Part shown: one piece after another, positions 25,828 to 34,077 of the stretch | Position numbering within the stretch: position 1 is the first letter of the stretch | Layout of the letters: each line of letters begins with the position of its first letter | DNA from: Natrinema ejinorense | Lineage (GTDB): Archaea; Halobacteriota; Halobacteria; Halobacteriales; Natrialbaceae | DNA length: 64,000 bases | Direction of reading: 5' to 3' | Assembly: GCF_002494345.1 (NCBI RefSeq) | Contig: NZ_NXNI01000001.1 | Location: 806,001 to 870,000, forward strand | Notes under the pieces: generated by a model | What the model was told of the DNA's origin: nothing | Databases searched by the model: none | Seen by the model: only the letters and a program-made list of their open reading frames with translations | Position numbers and translations under genes: made by a program

Positions 25828-26290
25828 TCGAGGGTGTGTCGGGAGCGGTCGACCCGGCGACCGACCGTACACCGTGTCGTTACATTTAAGTCCCTCCAAC
25901 GGAATCTTTCACGTGACGCTTCGCTTGGAGGGCCGAAGCGTCAGCGGGGACCAATTCAGGGCGGCAAGCGATCGCGTGACATTTTTCCGTCACGCGATCT
26001 GCTTTCCTGTTTCGATGTACTACACGCTGGAGCGACGCGAGTGTGGTAGTCACGACTTCGTTCGAAGCCGATAGCCGACAGCGTTATTCAATATAATTGT
26101 ACCGAAACGTAATCACTGAACTGTAAACATGAACCGCTCATTATGTGTGATCGAGCGAGCGATTCGTCACGGGTGTTATGGGTTGTCTGTCCCGAAAACG
26201 TGGCGCCTCACTGGTAATAGCCCTCTTTCGATCGGAACAACCCGATAGCCTTATTAAAATTCGACAGTAAGTGTGATTGGTACTTTCCCA
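25828..26290. other. Non-coding region with dense secondary structure and promoters
   Basis: Besides the structured element (separate entry), this gap holds a TATA-like TACATTTAAG at 25881-25890 and an imperfect stem around 26018-26050. It also has a palindrome CTTCGTTCGAAG at 26056-26067, a strong TATA AATATAAT at 26090-26097 and the PadR gene promoter TTATTAAAAT at 26251-26260. ATG 26129 opens a 39-codon frame ending at 26248, at the right distance from the second TATA, but its codon usage is not convincing. Confidence 0.5.
25892..26004 (+). ncRNA. Candidate structured small RNA
   Basis: Three perfect pairings lie within 113 bases. CCCTCCAA (25892-25899) pairs with TTGGAGGG (25925-25932). 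TGACGCTTCG (25914-25923) pairs with CGAAGCGTCA (25934-25943), and the first two stems interleave. GATCGCGTGAC (25970-25980) pairs with GTCACGCGATC (25989-25999) around an ATTTTTCC loop, extended by AAGC/GCTT with one bulged base. A TATA-like TTTAAG lies about 25 bases before 25912, so a transcript could start within or before the first arm. The direction is inferred from that box and from the position of the T-run. No known RNA family is recognised. Confidence 0.4.
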
Positions 26291-26566
26291 ATGTACGACC
26301 TGACAGGATTTCAGCGTGACTTGCTCTACGTCATCGCTGGCGAGGACGAGCCCCACGGACTGGCGATCAAAGAGGAACTCGAGCAGTACTACGAGAAAGA
26401 GATCCATCACGGCCGGCTCTATCCCAACCTCGACACCCTCGTCGACAAGGGACTCGTCGAAAAGGGCCGCCGCGATCGGCGAACGAACTTCTATACGCTC
26501 ACCCGTCGCGGTCGCCGCGAACTCGAGGCGCGACGCGAGTGGGAATCCCAGTACGTCGAGTTATAA
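26291..26566 (+). CDS. PadR family transcriptional regulator
   Basis: The 91-residue winged-helix regulator follows the PadR pattern: LTGFQRDLLYVIAGEDEPHG, LAIKEELEQYYEKEIHHGRL, YPNLDTLVDKGLVEKG and a wing RRDRRTNFYTLTRRGRREL. The C-terminal dimer helix is short. Stand-alone PadR-like proteins in haloarchaea regulate neighbouring or distant operons, and the target is unknown here. The ATG at 26291 follows a TATA box (26251-26260) at about 35 bases. The next gene, an MgtC/DUF4010 membrane protein 129 bases on, is a candidate target. Confidence 0.88.
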   Translation: MYDLTGFQRDLLYVIAGEDEPHGLAIKEELEQYYEKEIHHGRLYPNLDTLVDKGLVEKGRRDRRTNFYTLTRRGRRELEARREWESQYVEL

Positions 26567-26695
26567 AACGCGTCCGTCGACGCAGTCCGATTTCGCCACC
26601 GCCGTCGGAGACCGACCCCAGTCACTACTGCGGTTCGTGTGGTCCCGCTCGTCACCGGCGCGTCGTTTATATGCGGCCATAGCAAACGAGCAATA

Positions 26696-28003
26696 GTGAA
26701 CGAGGCTGCGCTGCAGGTCGCCAACGCGCCTCTCGAGGAACCGGTCGTCCGGCTCGCGCTGGCCGGCGCACTGGGGATGTTCCTCGGCCTCGAGCGCGAG
26801 TGGTCCCAGAAGTCCGCCGGCATCCGAACGTTTTCACTGATCAGCCTGCTCGGCGCGGTCTTTACCGTCCTCGTCCGCGAGGGCGACGTCGGCGAAAGCC
26901 TCCTCTTTCTGGGTGGGCTGTTGGTGATCGTCCAGGGAGTGTTGCTCGCCGTCCAGGGGCTTACCGAAGACGACCCGGCCGACACGGGACTCTCGTTGAC
27001 GACGTCGGTCTCGATGCTCGTCACCTACGGCATCGGGGTGCTGGTCGCTGCCGGGTTCATCCTCGAGGGGGTTACCGTCGCCGTCCTCTCGTCGCTGTTG
27101 CTCGTGTTGAAGCGGGAACTCCACGAATTCGCCTGGGGGCTCTCCCGCGAGGAAATGCGTTCGACGACGGAGTTCGCCATCCTCGCGTTCGTCATCTATC
27201 CGCTCCTTCCGGCCACGTACGAGCCCGAGGTCGCAGGGGTCACGATCCCGCTCGAGCCCCAGGTCATCTGGCTGATGGTCGTCGCCGTCGCGGGGATCGG
27301 CATCGTCAACTACGCGATCGTCTCGACATACGGCGGGCGCGGCATCGCGGTCACCGGCTTCTTCGGCGGCCTGGCCTCCTCGACGGCCGTCGTCGGAACG
27401 ATGCTCGATCACGTCAACCAGCGCCCCGAGGCAGCCTCCTACGCCGTCGCCGCGATCCTGCTGGCGAACGCCGCCATGGCCACCCGCAACCTCGCGATCG
27501 CGGTCGGCTTCACCGCCGGCGGCGAGACCGGCATTCTCGTCGAGGCGGTCGTTCCCCTGGGTGCCGTCATCCTGCTCGCCTTCGCCGTCGCCGCCCTCAC
27601 GGCTGATTGGAGCGAGTCCGGCCCCATGGAACTCGAGAGCCCGTTCTCGCTGAAAAACGCCCTCGCGTTCGGGGCCGTCTTCCTGGTCGTCCTCGTGTTC
27701 GGATCGCTGGCCGAGACGTGGTTCGGAACGCTGGGCTTCTACGCGACCGCCGTCGCCAGCGGCTTCGTCTCGAGTGCCGGCGCGACGACCTCCGCCGTCG
27801 TCCTCTATCGTGGCGGGCAGCTCGGTCCGGCCGAAGCGACGATCGCGATCTTGCTCGCGACGGTCTCGAGCATCGTCGTCAAGGCGTTGCTGGCAACGAC
27901 GTCGACGAACGACGGCTTTCGGAACCGCGTCGCGGCCTACAGTACGATCCTCCTGGTGGGCGGTGGGCTGGCCGCAGCGGCGATCGCCGTCGTTTCGGCC
28001 TGA
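26696..28003 (+). CDS. MgtC/SapB and DUF4010 membrane protein
   Basis: The 435-residue polytopic protein opens with an MgtC/SapB domain (ALAGALGMFLGLEREW, then GIRTFSLISLLGAVFTVLV) and continues into a DUF4010 domain with about eight more helices (GFFGGLASSTAVVGTML, FYATAVASGFVSSAGATTSA, AEATIAILLATVSSIVVKAL). Roughly twelve or thirteen membrane helices are expected. MgtC proteins are linked to Mg2+ homeostasis and stress, but the two-domain form has no established activity. The GTG start at 26696 is chosen because it begins the conserved N-terminus; an upstream GTG at 26639 would add residues unlike the family. Confidence 0.85.
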   Translation: MNEAALQVANAPLEEPVVRLALAGALGMFLGLEREWSQKSAGIRTFSLISLLGAVFTVLVREGDVGESLLFLGGLLVIVQGVLLAVQGLTEDDPADTGLSLTTSVSMLVTYGIGVLVAAGFILEGVTVAVLSSLLLVLKRELHEFAWGLSREEMRSTTEFAILAFVIYPLLPATYEPEVAGVTIPLEPQVIWLMVVAVAGIGIVNYAIVSTYGGRGIAVTGFFGGLASSTAVVGTMLDHVNQRPEAASYAVAAILLANAAMATRNLAIAVGFTAGGETGILVEAVVPLGAVILLAFAVAALTADWSESGPMELESPFSLKNALAFGAVFLVVLVFGSLAETWFGTLGFYATAVASGFVSSAGATTSAVVLYRGGQLGPAEATIAILLATVSSIVVKALLATTSTNDGFRNRVAAYSTILLVGGGLAAAAIAVVSA

Positions 28004-28035
28004 CTACCTTTACTCATCCCGTTCTATGTGACGAT

Positions 28036-29415
28036 ATGGACCGAGCAACCGCACGACCGGAGGTAGCGACGATCCCCGGTGAACGGGCCAGCGAGTGGGT
28101 CGACTATCACCAGCGATTCGCCGCCCCCAGCACGTACGTCTACGAGTTCGTCTGGGACGCCGGCGGCGAGGCGATCGGCCCGTTCTGTACCGACGTCGAC
28201 GGCAACGTCCTGTTGGATTTCACGAGTCACGTCGCGGCCGCACCGCTTGGCTACAACAATCCGACGATCCGTGAGAAGCTCCGTGAGTTCGACCTCGTCG
28301 ATCCGCTAAAGATCGCGGGCCAGGACTTCTACGTCAGCGGCGGCGGGTCACCGGACGACCCCGACTTCCCCGGCCCGACGCAGCTGATGGACCGACTGGT
28401 CGCGATGACCGAGGACTACGACATGGACCGAGTCTTCCTCTCGAACTCCGGTGCGGAGGCCGTCGAAAACGCCATCAAGATCTGCTACGCCGCGGGCGGT
28501 CACCGCGCGGTCACCTTCGAGGGGGGCTTCCACGGCCGCACGCTCGGCGCGCTCTCGCTCAACCGGTCGAAGACCGTCCACCGACGCGGGTTCCCGGAGA
28601 TTCCGGGCGTCGTCAGCGTCCCCTATCCCGCCACCGACGAGGAATACGATACCCGCTGGCGAACGGACGGCCCCGGCGGGAACGTCGTCGCCGACGCGCT
28701 CCACCCCGAGCGCGGCGTCGTCGACCCCGACGAGGTCGCCTTTCTGATCCTCGAGCCGATCCAGGGCGAAGGCGGCTACCGGGTCGCCCATCCCGAGTTC
28801 GCCCGCGATCTCGAGGCGCTCCGCGAACGGTACGATCTCCGAATCATCGCGGACGAGATCCAGTCCGGGCTGGGTCGTACGGGCAAGCCGTGGGCCGTCG
28901 ACCACCTCGATCTCACGCCCGACGTCATCACGAGTGCGAAAGGGCTCCGCGTCGGCGCGACGATCTCGCGGTCGGACGTGTTTCCCGAAGAAAAGGGTCG
29001 CCTCTCCTCGACGTGGGGCGCGGGCGATCTCGTCGCCGCCATGCAAGGCGTGCTCACGATCGATACGATCCACGAGGAGAATCTGCTCGCGAACGTCCGC
29101 GAGCGGGGGGAGCAGTTGCGAACGATACTCGAGGACGCCGTCGAAGACGGTGAGGCACCCGGCATGGTCGACACCCGCGGCCGCGGACTGATGCTCGCTG
29201 TCGAATTCGATACGAAAGAGCGTCGCGACGCAGTCCTCGAGAGCGCGTTCCGCCGTGGCCTGTTGACGCTGGGCTGTGGCTACAAGACGCTTCGATTGCT
29301 ACCACCCCTCGACGTAACTAAACGAGAGATCGAGCTGGGGACGAGGCTGTTGCTCGAGTCGATCGGGGAGGCCGCGGACAGGAGTCGGACCGACTCGAAC
29401 GAACGTGGACAGTGA
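28036..29415 (+). CDS. Class III aminotransferase (GabT-like)
   Basis: The 459-residue fold-type I PLP enzyme carries FLSNSGAEAVENAIKIC, FEGGFHGRTLGALSL, EPIQGEGGYRV, IADEIQSGLGRTGKPWAVD and the PLP lysine in VITSAKGLRVG. The family transfers omega-amino groups (GABA, acetylornithine, beta-alanine and similar). The tail GCGYKTLRLLPPLDVT resembles GabT and 5-aminovalerate/L-lysine-type transaminases, but the substrate cannot be fixed. The ATG at 28036 is the first Met compatible with the fold. It begins 33 bases after the MgtC-type gene, so they may share a transcript. Confidence 0.88.
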   Translation: MDRATARPEVATIPGERASEWVDYHQRFAAPSTYVYEFVWDAGGEAIGPFCTDVDGNVLLDFTSHVAAAPLGYNNPTIREKLREFDLVDPLKIAGQDFYVSGGGSPDDPDFPGPTQLMDRLVAMTEDYDMDRVFLSNSGAEAVENAIKICYAAGGHRAVTFEGGFHGRTLGALSLNRSKTVHRRGFPEIPGVVSVPYPATDEEYDTRWRTDGPGGNVVADALHPERGVVDPDEVAFLILEPIQGEGGYRVAHPEFARDLEALRERYDLRIIADEIQSGLGRTGKPWAVDHLDLTPDVITSAKGLRVGATISRSDVFPEEKGRLSSTWGAGDLVAAMQGVLTIDTIHEENLLANVRERGEQLRTILEDAVEDGEAPGMVDTRGRGLMLAVEFDTKERRDAVLESAFRRGLLTLGCGYKTLRLLPPLDVTKREIELGTRLLLESIGEAADRSRTDSNERGQ

Positions 29416-29501
29416 CTCGAGCGCTCACGACAGTATCGGACATCGGGTCGCCATGGGAACTCCATCGGCACTGCTGACAATTCACGGCCAGGAGCGATCG
29501 T

Positions 29502-30836
29502 TCACTCGACCCTTCTGGGAGCGGGTTCTTCCACCTCGTCCGTGACGACCACTCGGTCAGGCAGCTCGGGATTCGGTTCCCGACCCAGGGTGAGCAGTCG
29601 CTCGGTGAGTGTGAGTTCTTCCGCGACCGGACTCGGTTTCGCAATTTCCTCGTATTCGACCGCTACGCCCCCGTCATCAGCTGTGATTGTGACGACACAC
29701 AGCTGGTACGACGGGTAGAAGACTGGCGGCAGTCGACCGGCGATGACATCTCGCCGGTGGAGCCGCTTCAGCCACGTCCCAGTGTTGACGAGCAGCCTGC
29801 CGTCGAGTTCTATCTCCGTCGGGCGATGGGTGTGTCCGTAGCAAAAAACCGCCGTCTCCGGCCGGTCATCGAATACTTGGCGGGCAGCGTTCTTGTACGG
29901 CTCCTCGGGATCGACCGTGAGGTCCGTTTCGACGACACCGAAGCGATCGATCGTCTCCCTGAGATCGCGGAGGAAGAAAAACAGGGGTATTCCCACGAGC
30001 AACAACAGTCCGGCGATCGCCACATTGATTACGAGGAGTAAGTGAACAGCCGCCCCTGCCAGGCCGAACTGAGCGAGGAACGCATCCGCCGTCTCGACGG
30101 GCAGCGTCCAGACGCCGGCCAGATCGAGCCCCGCGAGAACCGCGAGGATGACACTGAGGTTGAACAGAAACAGGAAGGGGACCGTGGCGTATCGCAGGAG
30201 CGGATTCATTTCACGGTAGAAGTACTTCGAGACGAGCCACGTCGGCATTCGCTCGGTGGGCGTTACTGCCTGAACGTCTTTCAACCAGTTGTACCGTCCC
30301 CGTTCGGACAGCTGTCCGGCCCGACTCGTCACGTGGGTGTTGTAAAAGTACCCCAACGGTGTCGCGTGGGGATTTCCGAAGTCCTCGATTCGGTTGTTGG
30401 GATCCTGCTGGTGACCGTGCTCGAACCAAATCGTTCGATCGCCGACCCGGCGGGTAACTGACTCGGCCTGAACGAGCTCGACGTTGTACTCGGCGAGCCG
30501 GTCGACGTACTCGTCGTACGCAGCGAGTTCGTGGTCGTGATTACCCGGAAGCAGCGTGATCGGGACGGACTCGCCAGTCGCACGGAACTGCTCGAACAGT
30601 TCCGAATACTTCTCGACGAGAACGTCGAACTTCTCTAACCCCTCGAGTTCGGTGAACTCCCAGAGACCGAACGCATCGCCGTTAATGATCAACTCCGCAT
30701 CCTCGTCGGTCGTTTCCAACCGCTCGAGGAAGGCGAGCAACTCCGACAGGAAATCGATATGTCCGAGTTGTTCGTCGCCGCCGATATGGAGGTCACTGAT
30801 CACGTAATAGACCGGATCGTCAGTGCCGTCGGTCAT
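29502..30836 (-). CDS. Metallophosphoesterase with two membrane helices
   Basis: The 444-residue calcineurin-like phosphoesterase has all metal motifs in order: ISDLHIGG, INGDAFGLWEF, LPGNHDHE, FEHGHQQDPNN and CYGHTHRP. Between the fourth and fifth motifs, about 80 residues are inserted that contain two hydrophobic helices (FLFLFNLSVILAVLAGL and LLLVINVAIAGLLLLVGIPL). The catalytic domain is therefore tethered to the membrane. The insert splits the catalytic fold in sequence, and both halves are complete. The substrate could be a lipid or nucleotide phosphoester, such as a UDP-diacylglucosamine hydrolase type; this is not determined. Confidence 0.85.
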   Translation of the reverse strand: MTDGTDDPVYYVISDLHIGGDEQLGHIDFLSELLAFLERLETTDEDAELIINGDAFGLWEFTELEGLEKFDVLVEKYSELFEQFRATGESVPITLLPGNHDHELAAYDEYVDRLAEYNVELVQAESVTRRVGDRTIWFEHGHQQDPNNRIEDFGNPHATPLGYFYNTHVTSRAGQLSERGRYNWLKDVQAVTPTERMPTWLVSKYFYREMNPLLRYATVPFLFLFNLSVILAVLAGLDLAGVWTLPVETADAFLAQFGLAGAAVHLLLVINVAIAGLLLLVGIPLFFFLRDLRETIDRFGVVETDLTVDPEEPYKNAARQVFDDRPETAVFCYGHTHRPTEIELDGRLLVNTGTWLKRLHRRDVIAGRLPPVFYPSYQLCVVTITADDGGVAVEYEEIAKPSPVAEELTLTERLLTLGREPNPELPDRVVVTDEVEEPAPRRVE

Positions 30837-30976
30837 CGATGGAGACGTCTTCGCCCACTACTAAAATTGTTTCAGACGGGTGACGCGGGAATCGTACCCC
30901 GAGTCAGCACGCCTCGCGACCAGCAGTCGCCTCCGTGAACGCCGATCTCCGCCGAGCGGTTGCAGTCTATTCGGCG

Positions 30977-32269
30977 TTACTCACCGCGAATCTCGGTCAT
31001 GTGATCGATTCGCTTCTGGACGAGGTCGGCCTTGCCGATGTCGTGACGGATCCGAAGTCCCTCCTCGCCGGCAACTGCGAGCGCGTCTTCCGCGATCTCC
31101 TCGGCCTCGGCGATCGAGTCGGCGACGCCGACCAGCGCGAACGACCGCGAGGTGGTCGTGTAGATGCCGTCGTCCCGCTCTTCGACGCTGGCGTAGTACA
31201 GCAAGGCGTCACCCGCACTGTCCTCGTCGACCTGCACCTTCGCACCCGCCTCGGGATCGGTCGGGTACCCCTCCGGAACGGCGTACTTACAGACCGTCGC
31301 CTGCTCGGCGAACGCGAGTTCCGGCAGCGCCTCGCCGTCGCGGGCGGCGGTGAGCACGTCGAGGAAGTCGGTCTCGAGGACGGGCAGCGTATTCATCGCC
31401 TCGGGATCACCGAAGCGGGCGTTGAATTCGACGACGCGCGGGCCGGTCTCGGTCAGCATGAACTGGCCGTAGAGGATGCCGCGGTAGTCTTCGAGGGCGT
31501 CGACGGTCGCCTCGATGATCGAAACGGCCTCGTCGTAATCGCCCTCGGTCATGAACGGCAACTCGTCGGTCGCGTCGGAGTAGCTGCCCATGCCGCCCGT
31601 GTTCGGGCCCTCGTCGCCCTCGTAGGCGCGCTTGTGGTCCTGCACTGCCGGCGCGGTCCGGAACTCGCCGTTCGCGACGAACGCCTGAATCGTGAACTCC
31701 TCGCCGATCAGTCGCTCCTCTAAGACGATCCGGTCGTAGTCGGACTCGCGGATGTACGCCTTGCCCTCCTCGGCGGTGACTTGATCGCCGATGACCTTGA
31801 CGCCCTTGCCGCCGGTCAGCCCGGCGGGCTTGATCGCGAGGTCGCCGTCGTAGTCGTCGATGAAGTCACAGGCCGCCGCCATGTCATCGAAGGTCTCGAA
31901 GTCCGGACAGCCAGGAACGTCGTTTTCCCGCATGAAGCGGCGCTGGAACGCCTTGTCCGTCTCGATGCGGGCGTCTGCCGCTTTGGGGCCGAACGCGTAG
32001 ACGCCAGCGGCCTCGAGTGCGTCCGCGACGCCGGCTTCGAGCGGGGCTTCGGGGCCGATGACGGCGATCGTCGCGTCGACGTCCTCGGCGTAGTCGACGA
32101 CTGCCTCGGGGTCGGTCGTCTCGAGCGACTCGAATCCGGCGGCGAGACGGGCGATACCGGGATTCTTGTTGCCGGCACAGGCGTACAGGTCGGCTTCGCT
32201 GTCCTCGAGCGCACGGGCGATGGCGTGTTCGCGGCCACCGCCGCCGATCAGGAGCACGGTCTCTCGCAT
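30977..32269 (-). CDS. purD: Phosphoribosylamine-glycine ligase
   Basis: The 430-residue ATP-grasp enzyme catalyses the second step of purine synthesis, joining glycine to phosphoribosylamine. The N-terminal nucleotide-sensing segment is LLIGGGGREHAIARAL. The ATP-grasp core shows KPAGLTGGKGVKVIGD, EEFTIQAFVANGEFR and GPNTGGMGSYSD. The metal site is VVEFNARFGDPE. The ATG at 32269 matches the family N-terminus. The gene is divergent from a lipoprotein gene, and its glycine supply links it to glyA. Confidence 0.95.
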   Translation of the reverse strand: MRETVLLIGGGGREHAIARALEDSEADLYACAGNKNPGIARLAAGFESLETTDPEAVVDYAEDVDATIAVIGPEAPLEAGVADALEAAGVYAFGPKAADARIETDKAFQRRFMRENDVPGCPDFETFDDMAAACDFIDDYDGDLAIKPAGLTGGKGVKVIGDQVTAEEGKAYIRESDYDRIVLEERLIGEEFTIQAFVANGEFRTAPAVQDHKRAYEGDEGPNTGGMGSYSDATDELPFMTEGDYDEAVSIIEATVDALEDYRGILYGQFMLTETGPRVVEFNARFGDPEAMNTLPVLETDFLDVLTAARDGEALPELAFAEQATVCKYAVPEGYPTDPEAGAKVQVDEDSAGDALLYYASVEERDDGIYTTTSRSFALVGVADSIAEAEEIAEDALAVAGEEGLRIRHDIGKADLVQKRIDHMTEIRGE

Positions 32270-32374
32270 GGTCGATAGCGGAACGCACGAACCTGTAAGC
32301 GTTGCTCTTTCCTCGAGCCGAAAGTATGCACGATCATGGCGATACGACCGAGCGCATCCCGCTCGAATCGAGAG

Positions 32375-32384
32375 AAAATATATA
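32375..32384 (+). promoter_or_regulatory. TATA box of the 32409 lipoprotein gene
   Basis: AAAATATATA is centred 29 bases before ATG 32409, in an otherwise GC-rich region. The transcript should be leaderless or nearly so. Confidence 0.6.
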
Positions 32385-32408
32385 CCGCCTGGTTGTAACA
32401 TTCCGTTC

Positions 32409-33236
32409 ATGAACCGCCGCCCGTTGCTTCAGGCCCTCGCCACCGGTGGTGCCCTCCTCTCGGCCGGCTGTACCGAGTCGCTTCCGCTCACCGGGACGCG
32501 GTTGGAGACCGACGACGTGTTCGGGGAGTACTGGTACGAAGAGACGGATCTCCTCGTCCAGTTCCGCGACGATGTCGACGTAGAGCAGGCGATCCTCGTC
32601 GATTCCTCGACCGACGAGGAATTCGATCGCGTCGAGGGACCGGTCGGAACCGTTCGCTTCCCCGTGCTCTTCCCGAATCGCCTCGAGACGGCCCTCTCCA
32701 GTTATCCGGGGCTTCGCGTCCGAGCCGAGACGCCCGACGGGACGGCACACCTCTCCGTCTGGGAGGTGATCCACGGCGTGACGAGTGCCGTCGAACCGCT
32801 CCCGGACGGTCGCGCCAGGTTCACGCTCGAGAATCAGGGTGATGCGCCGCTTCTCGCGCGCTTCGTCGCGATCTACGGCGACGTTCCGAACCCGACGGTC
32901 GATCCGCAGGCCGACTCGTTCGACCCGTCGACGTTCGATCCGGGGCCGGGCATCATCGGTATCGAGGAGAATCGTCCGCTCTCACCCTCGAGAACCGATC
33001 TCGTCGTCCCGCCGGGCGAGACGAAACCGTTCGAAACGACCTACGCACCGTTCGCGTTCCCCGACGGTGTCGACGCGGCCGACTGTGCCGGGGACGAGCG
33101 AACCGGCAGAATCGCCGTCGTTCCCGGTTCCGGCGGCAGCATGGCCTACGACTTCACGTATCGCCTCGAAGGCGAGCCGGCCAACGTCGAGGGACGAGCG
33201 GCGGCCTGTCCCGATCCGGTCGTCGACTCGAACTGA
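32409..33236 (+). CDS. Putative Tat lipoprotein of unknown function
   Basis: The 275-residue exported protein has a very short signal with twin Arg (MNRRPLLQALATGG) and the lipobox LSAGC, so it is a lipid-anchored surface protein. The mature part is all-beta and acidic, with a repeated beta-sandwich feel (DLLVQFRDDVDVEQAILVDS, ARFTLENQGDAPLLARFVAI, VVPPGETKPFETTYAPFAF). Two cysteines near the C-terminus (DAADCAGDE and AAACPDP) could form a disulfide. No family is recognised. The start is fixed by the TATA box 29 bases upstream. Confidence 0.7.
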   Translation: MNRRPLLQALATGGALLSAGCTESLPLTGTRLETDDVFGEYWYEETDLLVQFRDDVDVEQAILVDSSTDEEFDRVEGPVGTVRFPVLFPNRLETALSSYPGLRVRAETPDGTAHLSVWEVIHGVTSAVEPLPDGRARFTLENQGDAPLLARFVAIYGDVPNPTVDPQADSFDPSTFDPGPGIIGIEENRPLSPSRTDLVVPPGETKPFETTYAPFAFPDGVDAADCAGDERTGRIAVVPGSGGSMAYDFTYRLEGEPANVEGRAAACPDPVVDSN

Positions 33237-33304
33237 CGCACACGCGGCTTCAGATCCTGAAGCTGCGGGTTTTACCTTACGGCATCCGAAACGGAGTGCC
33301 ACGT

Positions 33305-33646
33305 ATGGGCGAGGACTGCGACGTCGAAACTATCGGGAGCGTTCTGGAAGACGCCGTCGCCCGGTCGATCCTCGTTCACGCCCGCACGGAATCGCTGTCG
33401 GCGAGCGCGCTCGCCGAACGGTGCGACGTCTCGACGGTGACGATCTACCGACGACTCGAGACGCTTCGCGAACACGACCTCGTCGTGGAATCGACGGTTC
33501 CCGAGCGTGACGGCAACCACTACAAGGCGTACCGGACGAACGTCCGTCGCCTGACGGTCTCTCTCACCGAGGAGGGGTTCGGACTGGAGATCGAACGCAA
33601 GGACACGCCTGCCGACCGGCTCACCAGCCTCATAGAGGAGATGTAA
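33305..33646 (+). CDS. ArsR-like winged-helix regulator
   Basis: The 113-residue protein has a clear HTH: GSVLEDAVARSILVHARTES, SASALAERCDVSTVTIYRRL (recognition helix) and a wing around VVESTVPERDGNHYKAYR. This is the HTH_20/ArsR-like type common in haloarchaea. It ends two bases before the start of a small membrane protein gene (33649), and this regulator/DUF7521 pairing recurs in halophiles. No metal-binding cysteine pair typical of ArsR sensors is seen. It probably regulates its own operon. Confidence 0.8.
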   Translation: MGEDCDVETIGSVLEDAVARSILVHARTESLSASALAERCDVSTVTIYRRLETLREHDLVVESTVPERDGNHYKAYRTNVRRLTVSLTEEGFGLEIERKDTPADRLTSLIEEM

Positions 33647-33648
33647 CT

Positions 33649-33981
33649 ATGATTCCGACCACCGACCCGTCGTTCGAAGCGATCGTACAGGGGAGCCTAA
33701 TGCTCGTCTTGACCATCCTCGGCCTCGCCATCGTCGTCGTCGCGTTTCAGGGCTATCGACGGAACCAGAGCCGTCCCATGCTGTTTCTCGCGGTCGGATT
33801 CGCCGCAATAATCGTCCCCGAACTCGCGATGACGGTCATCACGAGGTTCATCGAGGTCTCCCAGTTCAGGGCGATAACCGTGTATCAGGTGACGAACGTC
33901 TTCGCGTTCCTCTGTATCCTCCGCGCGATCACGATGGAACCCGATCGCTCACGAGCCGGTGACGGTCGTCACGACTACTGA
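33649..33981 (+). CDS. DUF7521 family membrane protein
   Basis: The 110-residue protein has three membrane helices (SLMLVLTILGLAIVVVAFQG, MLFLAVGFAAIIVPELAMTV, VYQVTNVFAFLCILRAI) separated by the polar turn YRRNQSRP, the hallmark I associate with the haloarchaeal family DUF7521. It directly follows an HTH regulator gene with a two-base gap, so the two form a transcriptional unit. A membrane-sensor role together with the regulator is inferred; nothing is experimentally known to me. Confidence 0.7.
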   Translation: MIPTTDPSFEAIVQGSLMLVLTILGLAIVVVAFQGYRRNQSRPMLFLAVGFAAIIVPELAMTVITRFIEVSQFRAITVYQVTNVFAFLCILRAITMEPDRSRAGDGRHDY

Positions 33982-34077
33982 CGAACGCACACAGCGACGC
34001 ACTCGATCGGTGGGCACGGACTCTACTTCTGAAGCCGCGGTGGACGGTATTTGGAACCCGACCCGGTAGTCGGATCC

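Noticed and set aside
25892-25943. A fully formed H-type pseudoknot
   Set aside because: The connecting loop is a single base where several are needed to cross an 8-bp stem, so alternative hairpins are more likely than a complete pseudoknot.
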